Shown here piece by piece: positions 35,138 to 44,104 of a stretch of 64,000 nucleotides of DNA. The position numbers and the translations under genes are program-made. The stretch's first letter is position 1; each line of letters opens with the position of its first letter. Origin of the DNA: Cupriavidus necator A5-1 (lineage in GTDB: Bacteria > Pseudomonadota > Gammaproteobacteria > Burkholderiales > Burkholderiaceae). The notes beneath the pieces were generated by a model that searched no databases, was not told where the DNA came from, and saw only the letters and a list, made by a program, of their open reading frames with translations. The DNA is taken from NCBI RefSeq assembly GCF_000744095.1, contig NZ_JQLI01000008.1:1984001-2048000 (forward strand), read 5' to 3'.

Positions 35138-36357
35138 GGCTTGGGGTCGTGGCCGTGTTGCAGGATGGTGCCTTCGCGCGCCAGGGCTTCCAGGTCAGAC
35201 GTGAGGAATCCATGCTCCCGCAGGACGTCAAACGTGTGCTCGCCGAGCAAGGGCGGCGCGCGGCGAATGGACTCACCATGGCGGCTGTCGAAGGCGATCG
35301 GGCTGCCGACTTGCCGGATGCAACCCAGCTCTGCGTGCTGGACTTGCTCCACAAGCCGGGAGTGGATGACCTGTTCGTCAGCGAAGACATCCGCGACGTT
35401 GTAGATCGGGCCAGCCGGAATATCTGCCGCCAGCAGTCGTTGCGTCCACTCGTTGCGGCTGTGCGCCTTCAACCTGGCCTCGATCACCTCCTTGAGTTCG
35501 GCGCGCCGCTCGATTCGCGCCGCATTCGTCGCGTAGCGCGGATCATCGATCAGGTCCTGGAGTCCAAGCACCTCGCAGAGGCGCCTCCACATCTCGGCTG
35601 TCGCCGGTGCGATGTTCAATGGCCCATCCGCGGTCTGGAACACGCCATACGGCGCAATCACAGGGTGCGTATTCCCGGCAAGGCTGGGAATCTCCCCCAG
35701 GCTCAGGTAACGCTGGGCCTGGACGCTCATGAGTCCGACGAGTCCTGCCAGCAGTGATGTCTCCACCAGGCGACCGCGCCCGGTTGCATGGCGCTGCGCT
35801 ACGGCAGCAAGGATGCCGATGGCACACCACATCCCGGCAGTCTGGTCGCCGATCGCCACACCCACCCTGACCGGTCCCGATTCCGGCATGCCCGTCACGC
35901 TCATGAGTCCGGAGTACCCCTGGGCAATCTGGTCGAACCCGGGACGTTGACTCGCTGGTCCCGTACGGCCGAAGCCGGTGACGCTCGCATAGATGAGCCG
36001 CGGGTTCGCTTCGGCAAGCGTCTCGTACCCGAGACCCATGGATTCCATGGCGCCGGCACGAAAGTTCTCCACGATCACGTCGTACTGGCCGGCGAGATCG
36101 CGCAGCAGGTCAAGCGCGCGAGGATCGCGGAAGTTGACGGCGATCCCGCGCTTGTTGCGGTTGCCGCTCAGGTAGTAGGCGCTGGTGCCGCGGTCGAAAG
36201 GCCCCCAGTGGCGGATCATGTCCCCGCCCGCGGGCTCGACCTTGATCACGTCGGCGCCCAGGTCGCCCAGGACCATGGTGCAGAAGGGGCCCGCAAGCGC
36301 CCTGGTGAGGTCCAGGACACGAATCCCCGAAAGCGGCAAGGATGTTGGGTCGGTCAT
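35134..36357 (-). CDS. Class III CoA-transferase (CaiB/BaiF family)
   Basis: 407 residues with the family start LPLSGIRVLDLTRALAGPFCTMVLGDLGADVIKVEPAGGDMIRHW and the catalytic Asp region near residue 170. It moves CoA between carboxylic acids through a glutamyl/aspartyl thioester intermediate. It heads the leftward pair with the crotonase-fold protein and is divergent from the sulfatase across 82 bases. Confidence 0.9.
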   Translation of the reverse strand: MTDPTSLPLSGIRVLDLTRALAGPFCTMVLGDLGADVIKVEPAGGDMIRHWGPFDRGTSAYYLSGNRNKRGIAVNFRDPRALDLLRDLAGQYDVIVENFRAGAMESMGLGYETLAEANPRLIYASVTGFGRTGPASQRPGFDQIAQGYSGLMSVTGMPESGPVRVGVAIGDQTAGMWCAIGILAAVAQRHATGRGRLVETSLLAGLVGLMSVQAQRYLSLGEIPSLAGNTHPVIAPYGVFQTADGPLNIAPATAEMWRRLCEVLGLQDLIDDPRYATNAARIERRAELKEVIEARLKAHSRNEWTQRLLAADIPAGPIYNVADVFADEQVIHSRLVEQVQHAELGCIRQVGSPIAFDSRHGESIRRAPPLLGEHTFDVLREHGFLTSDLEALAREGTILQHGHDPKP

Positions 36358-36368
36358 GCTTTCTCCCC

Positions 36369-36427
36369 TTGTAAGATCGCATGCCTCACTCTATATTGCA
36401 TACAACGGAAATGCAACCGTTGTGCAA
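36369..36427 (+). promoter_or_regulatory. Divergent promoter and nested palindromes for sulfatase/CoA-transferase genes
   Basis: Rightward promoter TTGTAA (36369-36374), 17-base spacer, TATATT (36392-36397). Over the start point lies TTGCATACAA (36396-36405), one base from a perfect palindrome of the GntR/FCD type. A wider inverted repeat pairs ACAACGG (36402-36408) with CCGTTGT (36417-36423) plus outer TTGC/GCAA. On the other strand TTGCAT (36411-36416) and TAGAGT (36388-36393) at 17 bases fit the leftward promoter. The GntR protein at 41.5 kb is the likely ligand. Confidence 0.5.
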
Positions 36428-36439
36428 AAAAGGAGACTC

Positions 36440-37963
36440 ATGCGCAAGCCCAACATTCTTTTCGTCATGGCCGACCAACTCTCGGCGCCGGTTTTGCCCT
36501 TCCACGGCAACACCGTCGTGAAGGCGCCTCACCTCCAGGCGCTCGCCGAACGGTCCGCAGTCTTTGAGAACGCCTACTGCAACTTCCCCTTGTGCGCGCC
36601 TGCCAGGTTCTCGCTGCTTGCAGGCCAGTTCGCCACGCGCATCGGCGCGTTCGACAACGCGTGCGAGTTCCAGGCTGCCACCCCCACGCTGCCGTATTAC
36701 CTCGCACAGCAGGGCTACAAGACCATCCTCAGCGGGAAGATGCACTTTGTGGGCCCTGACCAGAAGCACGGCTTCGAGGAGCGCCTTACCACCGACATCT
36801 ACCCGGCGGACTTCGGCTGGGCAGCGGACTGGGCGGAGGGCGAGTTCAGCTTCTATTCACCTGGGCACAACCTGAGCACCGTGGACGAGAGCGGCTCTTG
36901 CTTCCGCAGCCTGCAACTCGATTACGACGAGGAGGTCGAGGCGAAGGCGATCCAGCGTCTGTACGACCTCGCGAGGGAAGATGAGCAGCCGTTTTTCATG
37001 TGCGTTTCCTATACGCACCCCCATCCGCCGTATCACATCCTTCCCGAGTACCTGGATCGTTACTCGCCGGAGGAGATCAACCTGCCTGTCGTCGGCGACA
37101 TGCCGATGCAAGCGCGCGACAAGCTCAGCCAGTGGGTGCAGTATTCCCACGGGCTGGACAAGCAAGGGGCGACCGACGAACAGGTGCGGCGTGCGCGCCA
37201 CGCCTACTATGCGATGGTGAGCTACGTCGACGACAAGGTAGGCCGCCTGCTGGAGACGCTCAAGCGCGCGGGCTTCGAGGACAACACCATTGTCGTGTTC
37301 ACTTCCGATCACGGTGACATGCTGGGCGAACGCGGCATGTGGTTCAAGCGGGTGTTCTTCGACTGGTCGGCCAAGGTTCCGCTGCTCGTCTACGACCCGC
37401 GCAAGCACGAACCCCGGCGAATCGCAGAGCCGGTTTCTCACGTGGACCTGCTGCCCACCTTGCTGGATCTTGCGATGGGTGGCAAAACGCCGGCCTGGGT
37501 CGAGCCGATCGACGGACGCAGCCTCGTGCCGCTGGTCGCAACGGGCGATGACAACGGCGAGGCGGAAGCGTTCGTCGAGTACACCGCCGAGGGCGTCACT
37601 GGTCCATGCTGCATGCTGCGACGTGGCCGATACAAGTACGTGTACACCCATGGGCATCCAGACCTGCTTTTCGACATGGAGACCGACCCGAACGAACTGG
37701 TGAACATCGCGCAAGAGCAGCCACAGGTGCTTGCCGAGCTCAAGGCACGCGTGCTCTCCCGGTGGGATCCCGAGGCAATCACGCAGCAGGTGCTTGCCAG
37801 CCAGGCGCGCCGCAAGTTCATCAACTCGCTGCCAGAGGGCATTCAGCCCACCTGGGACTACCAGGCGGCCACGGACGACACACGCCGGTTTGTACGCCGG
37901 GGCAGCGCGCGCGTGATCAAGGTAAAGAAGCGCTGGCCGGCCGTGGCGCCCGTCGCCAAGTGA
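36440..37963 (+). CDS. betC: Choline-sulfatase-like type I sulfatase
   Basis: 507 residues. Sulfatase fold with metal site MADQLSAP at the start, formylglycine site LCAPARFSLLAG (Cys52, needing conversion by a maturase elsewhere), the SGKMHFVGPD block and SDHGDMLGERGMWFK. The pattern HGFEERLTTDIYPADFGW and the C-terminal WDYQ region are those of BetC choline sulfatases. It releases sulfate from a sulfate ester in the cytoplasm (no signal peptide). ATG at 36440 has an AAGGAG site. It heads a rightward operon with aldehyde and hydroxyacid dehydrogenases, so the true substrate may be another hydroxyalkyl sulfate. Confidence 0.82.
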   Translation: MRKPNILFVMADQLSAPVLPFHGNTVVKAPHLQALAERSAVFENAYCNFPLCAPARFSLLAGQFATRIGAFDNACEFQAATPTLPYYLAQQGYKTILSGKMHFVGPDQKHGFEERLTTDIYPADFGWAADWAEGEFSFYSPGHNLSTVDESGSCFRSLQLDYDEEVEAKAIQRLYDLAREDEQPFFMCVSYTHPHPPYHILPEYLDRYSPEEINLPVVGDMPMQARDKLSQWVQYSHGLDKQGATDEQVRRARHAYYAMVSYVDDKVGRLLETLKRAGFEDNTIVVFTSDHGDMLGERGMWFKRVFFDWSAKVPLLVYDPRKHEPRRIAEPVSHVDLLPTLLDLAMGGKTPAWVEPIDGRSLVPLVATGDDNGEAEAFVEYTAEGVTGPCCMLRRGRYKYVYTHGHPDLLFDMETDPNELVNIAQEQPQVLAELKARVLSRWDPEAITQQVLASQARRKFINSLPEGIQPTWDYQAATDDTRRFVRRGSARVIKVKKRWPAVAPVAK

Positions 37964-37976
37964 AAGGAGGTCGATG

Positions 37977-39476
37977 ATGACTCAGAACAAGCTCACTGCG
38001 GACATCGATCCGCATCGTCTGGCTCGCGCGATAAGTGGCTACAACCTGATCGGCGGCGAGTTGGTGGGAGCCCGTTCAGGAAATACGTTCCCGGTAGTCA
38101 ACCCTGCCACCGGACGCGAGATCGGGCATGCGGCGCAAAGCGACGCAAGCGACGTCGAACGCGCAGCGAGTGCGGCGGCACGGGCGCAGCCCGCGTGGGC
38201 CGCGATGCCGGCGCGCAAGCGTGGCGCGCTGCTGGCCGACTGCTCGCGCCTGATTGCCGAGCACGTGGAGGAGCTGGGTCGGCTGGTGGCGCTCGAGACC
38301 GGCAAGGCACTGCGCACCGAGAGCCGGGTCGAAGCCTCCGTCGTTGCCGACGCCTTGCAGTTCTACGGCGGCCTGGCTTCGGAACTCAAGGGCGAAACCG
38401 TGCCGTTCAGCCCGGATATGCTGACACTGACGCAGCGCGAACCGATCGGGGTGGTGGGCGTCATCATTCCCTGGAATGCCCCCATGATGCTGATGGCGCT
38501 GAAGATCGCCCCGGCGCTGGTGGCCGGCAACACGGTCGTCGTGAAATCGGCCGAAGAGGCGCCGCTGGCGGTTTTGCGGCTCTGCCAGATCCTCAACCAG
38601 GCGCTGCCCGCCGGGGTGCTGAACATCGTCTCGGGCTTCGGCCCCGAATGCGGGGCGCCCCTGGTCGCGCACCCCGCGGTCGGCAAGGTGACGTTCACCG
38701 GCTCCGTCGAAACCGGAAGAATTGTGGCGCGCACGGCCGGAGAGAAGCTCATCCCCGTCACGCTGGAACTCGGCGGAAAGAGCCCGATGATCGTGATGGA
38801 CGACGCCGACATCGAGAAGGCCGTCGCCGGCGCGGTGAGCGGCATGCGCTTCACCCGCCAGGGACAGAGCTGCACGGCCGCCAGCCGCATTTTCGTGCAC
38901 GAGAAGGTACACGAAGAATTCGTCGCCTTGCTCAAGGCGCGGGTTGACGCGCTGAGAATGGGTGACCCGCTGGATGAAGCGACGGACATCGGCACGGTCA
39001 TCTCGCGCGCCCAGCTCGACAAGGTCCTCGGTTACATCGAAAGCGGTCGGGCCGAGCCGCATTCCCGGGCGCTCGAATGCTCCCAGTTGCCTGCAGACGA
39101 GTCCCTTCGGGAAGGCCTGTTCGTCAGGCCGGTCATCTTTACCGGCCTGGACAACACATCCCGGCTGGCGCGCGAAGAAATCTTCGGGCCCGTGACGTGC
39201 GTGATCCGCTTCTCAAGTTACGAAGAAGCGGTGGCGCAAGCCAACGACAGCGACTATGGACTGGCTGCAACCATCTGGACACAGAACCTGAAGACCGCGC
39301 TGGATGCCACCCGGCGCCTGCAGGCTGGCTTTGTGCAGGTGAATCAGAACATCGTGGTCCAGCCTGGCTTGTCCTACGGGGGTGTGAAGCAATCCGGCCT
39401 TGGCCGCGAGGCGTCGTTGGAGGCAATGCTGGACCACTTCACGCACAAGAAGACAGTGATCTTCAACATGAACTAA
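37977..39476 (+). CDS. NAD(P)-dependent aldehyde dehydrogenase
   Basis: 499 residues with NAD-binding NPATGREIGHAAQ/IPWNAPMMLMALKIAPALVAGN, catalytic Glu in LELGGKSPMIV and nucleophile Cys in GQSCTAASRIF (about residue 299). A strong AAAGGAGG site precedes paired ATGs at 37974 and 37977; spacing favours the second. Ten or so bases separate it from the sulfatase, so an alcohol freed by the sulfatase could be oxidised here after conversion to an aldehyde. Confidence 0.93.
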   Translation: MTQNKLTADIDPHRLARAISGYNLIGGELVGARSGNTFPVVNPATGREIGHAAQSDASDVERAASAAARAQPAWAAMPARKRGALLADCSRLIAEHVEELGRLVALETGKALRTESRVEASVVADALQFYGGLASELKGETVPFSPDMLTLTQREPIGVVGVIIPWNAPMMLMALKIAPALVAGNTVVVKSAEEAPLAVLRLCQILNQALPAGVLNIVSGFGPECGAPLVAHPAVGKVTFTGSVETGRIVARTAGEKLIPVTLELGGKSPMIVMDDADIEKAVAGAVSGMRFTRQGQSCTAASRIFVHEKVHEEFVALLKARVDALRMGDPLDEATDIGTVISRAQLDKVLGYIESGRAEPHSRALECSQLPADESLREGLFVRPVIFTGLDNTSRLAREEIFGPVTCVIRFSSYEEAVAQANDSDYGLAATIWTQNLKTALDATRRLQAGFVQVNQNIVVQPGLSYGGVKQSGLGREASLEAMLDHFTHKKTVIFNMN

Positions 39477-39500
39477 AACGCTCGTTACGAGGAGACAAGA

Positions 39501-40376
39501 ATGGCTGCGATCGGTTTCATCGGGTTGGGCAATATGGGATTTCCCATGGCGTGCCGACTGAAGGAGGCAGGGCATGAAGTTCGCTGCTTCGATCTCAGCG
39601 CGAGCTCGATGGCGCGCGCCTTGGATGCGGGCCTCGGGCCGCGGGCTTCGGTCGAAGAAACGGTATCCAGGGCGGAGGTCGTCATCACCATGCTGCCCAG
39701 CGGTCGGCACGTGCTGGACGTGCTCACGGCAGACACCTTGCCGCTCGCGCCCGGAGCGCTTGTGATCGATTGCTCGACGATCGATGTCGCGTCCTGCGCT
39801 GTCTTCCACGAAACGCTGCACAAGAAGGGGATTGTCACGCTTGACGCTCCCGTTTCCGGCGGCGTAAGCGGCGCGGCGGCCGGGACGCTCACGTTCATGG
39901 TCGGAGGCACTGAATCAGCCTTCGCGCGTGCCCTCGAACTGCTGCGCGCGATGGGCAAGAACATCTTCCATGCAGGCGCGGCGGGCGCCGGCCAGGCGGC
40001 GAAGATCTGCAACAACATGCTGGCAGGCATTTCCATGGTGGCCGTCTCCGAGGCCCTGCATCTGGCCAAGCGGCTGGGGCTGGATCCACGGAGGTTCCAC
40101 GAGATTGCCTCGACGTCTTCCGGCCAATGCTGGGCGCTCACGAGCTATGCGCCCGAGCCCGGCCTGGTGGCGTCCGCGCCGGCCAATCGCGGGTACGAAG
40201 GCGGTTTTGCTTCCGAGCTGATGTTGAAGGACTTGCGGCTGGCGGAGCAGGCTGCAGTTGCCAGCCAGTCGCCGGCATTGCTGGGCGCGGCGGCCGCCTC
40301 GGTCTACGCGATGCATTGCGCCGCCGGGCGTGGCCGGCTCGATTTTTCCTCCGTCATCAAGATGCTCGGCGCATAA
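39501..40376 (+). CDS. 3-hydroxyisobutyrate dehydrogenase-family enzyme
   Basis: 291 residues of the beta-hydroxyacid dehydrogenase family: Rossmann GFIGLGNMGFPMACRL, substrate loop DAPVSGGVSGAAAGTL and catalytic lysine in GAGQAAKICNNML. It would oxidise a 3-hydroxy acid or reduce the matching semialdehyde. Shares the sulfatase operon. Confidence 0.92.
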   Translation: MAAIGFIGLGNMGFPMACRLKEAGHEVRCFDLSASSMARALDAGLGPRASVEETVSRAEVVITMLPSGRHVLDVLTADTLPLAPGALVIDCSTIDVASCAVFHETLHKKGIVTLDAPVSGGVSGAAAGTLTFMVGGTESAFARALELLRAMGKNIFHAGAAGAGQAAKICNNMLAGISMVAVSEALHLAKRLGLDPRRFHEIASTSSGQCWALTSYAPEPGLVASAPANRGYEGGFASELMLKDLRLAEQAAVASQSPALLGAAAASVYAMHCAAGRGRLDFSSVIKMLGA

Positions 40377-40414
40377 GCTGCCCGCAGCTAAATCCAGAAG
40401 CAAGGAGACCAACC

Positions 40415-41386
40415 ATGGCAATCGTCCGACGCGTCTTCCAGCTGGCTGTTGTTGCTGTTCTGTTCGTCAGCGGCGCAGCCTTCGCGCAGAAGGAAACAGG
40501 TAAATTGATTGTGGGTTACCCCTCGGGCCAGTCTGTCGACGTGGTCGCCCGGATCCTGGCCAACCGCCTCGGTCCGGCGATCGGGCGGTTGCTGATCGTG
40601 GAGAATATGCCGGGGCAGTCCGGCAGCCTGGCTCTGGGAGCGGTTGCGCGCATGCCCGCGGACGGCAGCGTGATGACGCTGTCGGCCTCGGCGGCTCTGG
40701 CTGGCAATCCTTCGCTGTATCGGAACCTGCGTTACGACACGGCCAGGGATTTCGAGCCGATCGGCCTGGTCTACGATGCGCCGCTCCTGCTGATGGTCAA
40801 TAGCGCGCTCCCCATTCACTCTCTGAAGGAGCTGATTGCCTACGCGAAGGCGAACGCGGGAAAGGTCAACTATGGCTCCCCCGGCAACGGTTCGGTGTCC
40901 CATCTTGCGATGTCGGAGCTCCTGCGGCGCACCGGCATGGAAATGACGCACGTCCCCTATGCCGGTTCCGCCAAGGCGCTGACCGACCTTGCCGCAGGTG
41001 AGGTGCAGGTTGCCTTCGATGCCTTTGCGGGCGCGCAGCCCTACCTCGCCAGCGGCAAGGTGCGTGCGATTGCGGTGAGTTCGCGGGAGCGCCTGGCCGC
41101 AGTGCCGTCCGTACCGACAGTCGCCGAGAGCGGCCTGGGCATGGAAGACTTCGACGTGGTCCCGTGGGTGGGTCTGCTCGCGCCCGCCGGCACCCCGAAA
41201 CCTGTCGTGGACAAAGTGAGCGCAGAGCTCGCCAGGATCGTCCAGTCTCCCGAACTGTCCCAGCGGATCGCCGCCCTGGGCGGCCGCCCCCGCAGCAGCA
41301 CCGCGGCGGAATTCAGGACCTTCCTGCGCGGCGAAATGGGGCGGTGGGCGGCCGTCGTCAAGGCGTCCGGCGCCCGCCTGGAGTGA
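40415..41386 (+). CDS. Bug-family periplasmic solute receptor
   Basis: 323 residues: signal peptide MAIVRRVFQLAVVAVLFVSG ending at AFAQ, then LIVGYPSGQSVDVVARILANRLGPAIG and VENMPGQSGSLALGAVARMPADG. The AAGGAGACC site fixes the start at 40415. The first helix motif has PSGQS where most Bugs have PPGG, suggesting an altered ligand. It presumably delivers the substrate of the sulfatase operon. Confidence 0.9.
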   Translation: MAIVRRVFQLAVVAVLFVSGAAFAQKETGKLIVGYPSGQSVDVVARILANRLGPAIGRLLIVENMPGQSGSLALGAVARMPADGSVMTLSASAALAGNPSLYRNLRYDTARDFEPIGLVYDAPLLLMVNSALPIHSLKELIAYAKANAGKVNYGSPGNGSVSHLAMSELLRRTGMEMTHVPYAGSAKALTDLAAGEVQVAFDAFAGAQPYLASGKVRAIAVSSRERLAAVPSVPTVAESGLGMEDFDVVPWVGLLAPAGTPKPVVDKVSAELARIVQSPELSQRIAALGGRPRSSTAAEFRTFLRGEMGRWAAVVKASGARLE

Positions 41387-41515
41387 TGTCATGAATTGCT
41401 GTCGGCTCTGCCACGCTCGCTCGCGACACGCGGGCGCCCGCAGCGCAGGTCCGCAGGGCCTTCACCTCATCGGGCGGCAGGTGCCAGTCATGGCTGCCGG
41501 GTACCTGCCTGTCCG

Positions 41516-41550
41516 TTGAAGCCCGTCGCATCTTCTGTATACTGTCTAAA
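41516..41550 (+). promoter_or_regulatory. Promoter giving a probably leaderless gntR transcript
   Basis: TTGAAG (41516-41521), 16-base spacer, TATACT (41538-41543). The expected start, 7 bases on, is the A of the gntR ATG at 41550. The core TGTATAC (41536-41542) resembles the TTGCATACAA palindrome at the sulfatase promoter, consistent with autoregulation. Confidence 0.5.
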
Positions 41551-42236
41551 TGAGCACAGCAAAATCGAGCGCATTGAGAAAACGGGATTCACAACCGCTG
41601 TCCGTGGAGCAGGTCTGCGAGCGGATTCGCTCCGCCATCCTGCGCGGAGACCTGCGGCCAGGCGCAAAACTGACGGAGCAGGATCTTGCAGCGGAATTCG
41701 AGGTGAGCCGCACGCCCATCCGGGAGGCTATCCGCCAGCTCGAGACCGAGCGGCTCGTCACCCGGACGCCTTTCGTCGGTGTCACGGTGAGGCAGCTGAC
41801 TCCGGAAGATGTGCTTGAACTCCTGGACATCCGCGAGGTGCTCGAGGGCCTGGTGGCACGTCTGGCGACGCGGCATATGGATGCCGTGCACCAGCAGAAG
41901 CTGAAGAAGTTGTTCCAGCAACTGACTGCCAGCGCGAAGAAGGGAGATGTCGCCGGCTATCTCGACCACGCGCTGGCGTTTCGCCGTGTGCTCGTCGAAT
42001 GCTGCCGCAGTGACACGCTGGCTGAGTACGTCCTCGCCATTGAGAATCAGTTGCGCCTGATGGGCAATCGAACCGCCATGCTGCCGGGCCGCATGGAAGC
42101 CGCGATCGAGGAACACGAGAAGTTGCTGGATGCCATCGGTCGCGGCGATGGCGCTGCGGCGGAGCAGCTGAACCGCGAGCGCATCCGGCACATCCGTGAG
42201 GCGGTTGCGAAGTCGATTACCTTCTCGATCTTCTAG
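41550..42236 (+). CDS. GntR-family regulator with FCD domain
   Basis: 228 residues: winged helix (VCERIRSAILRGDLRPGAKLTEQDLAAEFEVSRTPIREAIRQLE) and an all-helical FCD ligand domain with metal-type His residues (HALAFRRVLVECC, EEHEKLLDAIGRGD). FCD regulators sense organic acids. No ribosome site is visible and the promoter sits so close that the mRNA may be leaderless. It is the natural regulator of the preceding sulfatase/CoA-transferase blocks. Confidence 0.92.
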   Translation: MSTAKSSALRKRDSQPLSVEQVCERIRSAILRGDLRPGAKLTEQDLAAEFEVSRTPIREAIRQLETERLVTRTPFVGVTVRQLTPEDVLELLDIREVLEGLVARLATRHMDAVHQQKLKKLFQQLTASAKKGDVAGYLDHALAFRRVLVECCRSDTLAEYVLAIENQLRLMGNRTAMLPGRMEAAIEEHEKLLDAIGRGDGAAAEQLNRERIRHIREAVAKSITFSIF

Positions 42237-42266
42237 GCCGCAGGCTGCAGCCGCCAGGGCAGGCTC

Positions 42267-43064
42267 TCAAGTGCGGTACGAGGTGCCGCGCTCCCGCTCG
42301 AGCTTGCGCAAGAGGCCAGGCCATTCCACCTTGCCAACCTCCAGGAAGCCGCCAGTACCGAGCATCTTGCGCCCCTGGGCGCGGGTATGCCGGATGGTGG
42401 CCTCGGACAATGCGTGGAGGGGCACGCCAGCGGCCTGGCCATCGATTTGGTACTGACACGCCGTCTCCAGGCGCAGCATCCAGCAGAACGCCTCTCCCAC
42501 GCTGCGGCCAACCGTGAGCGCACCGTGGTTGCGCAGGATCAGAACGCGACCTTCCGGGCCGAGGTCGCGCACCAGTCGCTGCCGTTCGTCCTCATCGAGC
42601 GCCGCGCCCTCATAGTCGTGGTAGCCGAGAAAGTCCAGCATGACGCAGGCCTTCTGGCTCAGAGGCCGCAGCCCCATGGCCTGCATCGCGACAGCGTTGT
42701 TGGCGCGCGTGTGGCTGTGCATGACGCATAGCAGATCAGACTGCGACATGTGGATGGCGCTGTGGATGATGAAGCCGGCGGGGTTGAGCAGCGACGGATC
42801 GCCCTCCACGACGCGGCCGGCCAGGTCCACCTTGAGCAGGGCCGAAGCCGTCATCTCGTCGAAAAGCGTGCCCAGCGGGTTGACCAGGAAATGGTGTTCG
42901 GGCCCGGGCAGCAGGACTGAGATGTGCGTCGAGGCGAGGTCGGACATTCCGTAAAGGTCGGTGAGCTGATAGCACGCGGCGAGGTCGCAGCGCAGCCGCC
43001 ATTCGACCGGATCCATGCCCTCGGGCATTGCGGGGGAAGAAAGCTGCTCGGTGTCGATTTTCAT
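42267..43064 (-). CDS. Class II aldolase/adducin-family protein
   Basis: 265 residues. Metal-binding HSHTRAN (about residue 115) and RNHGALTVG, with STHISVLLPGPEHHFLVNPLGTLFDEM at the N-terminus. The family includes fuculose-phosphate aldolase and many decarboxylase/aldolase relatives. It ends the leftward amidase/Bug operon, 47 bases below the receptor gene, and is convergent with gntR. Confidence 0.9.
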   Translation of the reverse strand: MKIDTEQLSSPAMPEGMDPVEWRLRCDLAACYQLTDLYGMSDLASTHISVLLPGPEHHFLVNPLGTLFDEMTASALLKVDLAGRVVEGDPSLLNPAGFIIHSAIHMSQSDLLCVMHSHTRANNAVAMQAMGLRPLSQKACVMLDFLGYHDYEGAALDEDERQRLVRDLGPEGRVLILRNHGALTVGRSVGEAFCWMLRLETACQYQIDGQAAGVPLHALSEATIRHTRAQGRKMLGTGGFLEVGKVEWPGLLRKLERERGTSYRT

Positions 43065-43111
43065 GCCTTTGTCTCCTTACCATTTCTATTGGTGGTCTGC
43101 TCAACGCCTGC

Positions 43112-44104
43112 TCAGTCCTCGTTGCGGAATCCCGATGCCTGGACGAGCGGGCGCCAGAACTCGCGCTCGGCGTGCAGCGAGCGGGTCACGGTCGCGCCAG
43201 GCAGACCAGTCGCTTCCAGGCCGACACGCGACAACAAGACTTTCATCTGCGATTTCTGCATGGCGGCAACGAACGCCCGCTCCAATCGTTGCACCACCTC
43301 CGGGGGCGTCCCCGCAGGCACAAAGGCGCTGTATGACGCATTCGCATGATCGAAGGCGTCGATGCCTTCCTCGCGCACGGTCGGCACATCGGGGAGGGCC
43401 GCGTTTCGATGGGTGCCAGACACGGCCAGAATGCGAATCTTTCCTGCGCGATAGAGCTCCAGCTGGCTGGCCAGGGCGTCGGTGGCTAACGGAACGTGCC
43501 CGCCCACGAGGTCCGTCACGAGCGGCGCGCCGCCTTTGTAGGCCACCGGCCTGAGCGGTACGCCTACCGTCCGCCCCATGCCGAGGATGGCGAAATGCAG
43601 GGTCCCGCCCAGCGAGGTGAGGCCGATACTGCCCTGTGAAGGGTTCGCACGGACCCAGCTCACGTATTCCCGCAGCCTCTTGTAGGGACGATCCGCGCCC
43701 GCCGATATCACCGTGGGAACTTCTGCAAGCTGAGCCACGGCAATGAAGTCGCGATCGACGTCATAGTCAAGCCGTCGGTAGGTCATCGGGAAGATGACTA
43801 ACGGCGCATTCGATGAAAGCAGCACAGTCCGGCCGTCCGGCTGCGACCGTTTCACGGCGTCGATGGAGATGCGCGTCGATGCGCCCGGCCTGTTTTCCAC
43901 GATCACCGTGCCCATGCCTGCCAGGCGCAGTTGGTCTGCCAGCGCGCGCGCGAGGGTGTCCAGCGCCCCCCCGGGCGGGAAGCCGACAACAAGCCGCAAG
44001 GGCGGTGCGTTCGTTGCAGAGGCTTGCGCGCAGGCCGGGCTCGCTGCCAGGGCGGCCAGGGCGGCCACCGAGCCCACCGCAAGCAAATGGCGGATCGATT
44101 TCAT
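43112..44104 (-). CDS. Bug-family periplasmic solute receptor
   Basis: 330 residues with signal peptide MKSIRHLLAVGSVAALAALA ending at CAQA, then PLRLVVGFPPGGALDTLARALADQL and VIVENRPGASTRISIDAVKRSQPDGRT. Start overlaps the amidase stop as ATGA (44101-44104). Probably captures an amide or the acid that the amidase releases. Confidence 0.92.
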   Translation of the reverse strand: MKSIRHLLAVGSVAALAALAASPACAQASATNAPPLRLVVGFPPGGALDTLARALADQLRLAGMGTVIVENRPGASTRISIDAVKRSQPDGRTVLLSSNAPLVIFPMTYRRLDYDVDRDFIAVAQLAEVPTVISAGADRPYKRLREYVSWVRANPSQGSIGLTSLGGTLHFAILGMGRTVGVPLRPVAYKGGAPLVTDLVGGHVPLATDALASQLELYRAGKIRILAVSGTHRNAALPDVPTVREEGIDAFDHANASYSAFVPAGTPPEVVQRLERAFVAAMQKSQMKVLLSRVGLEATGLPGATVTRSLHAEREFWRPLVQASGFRNED

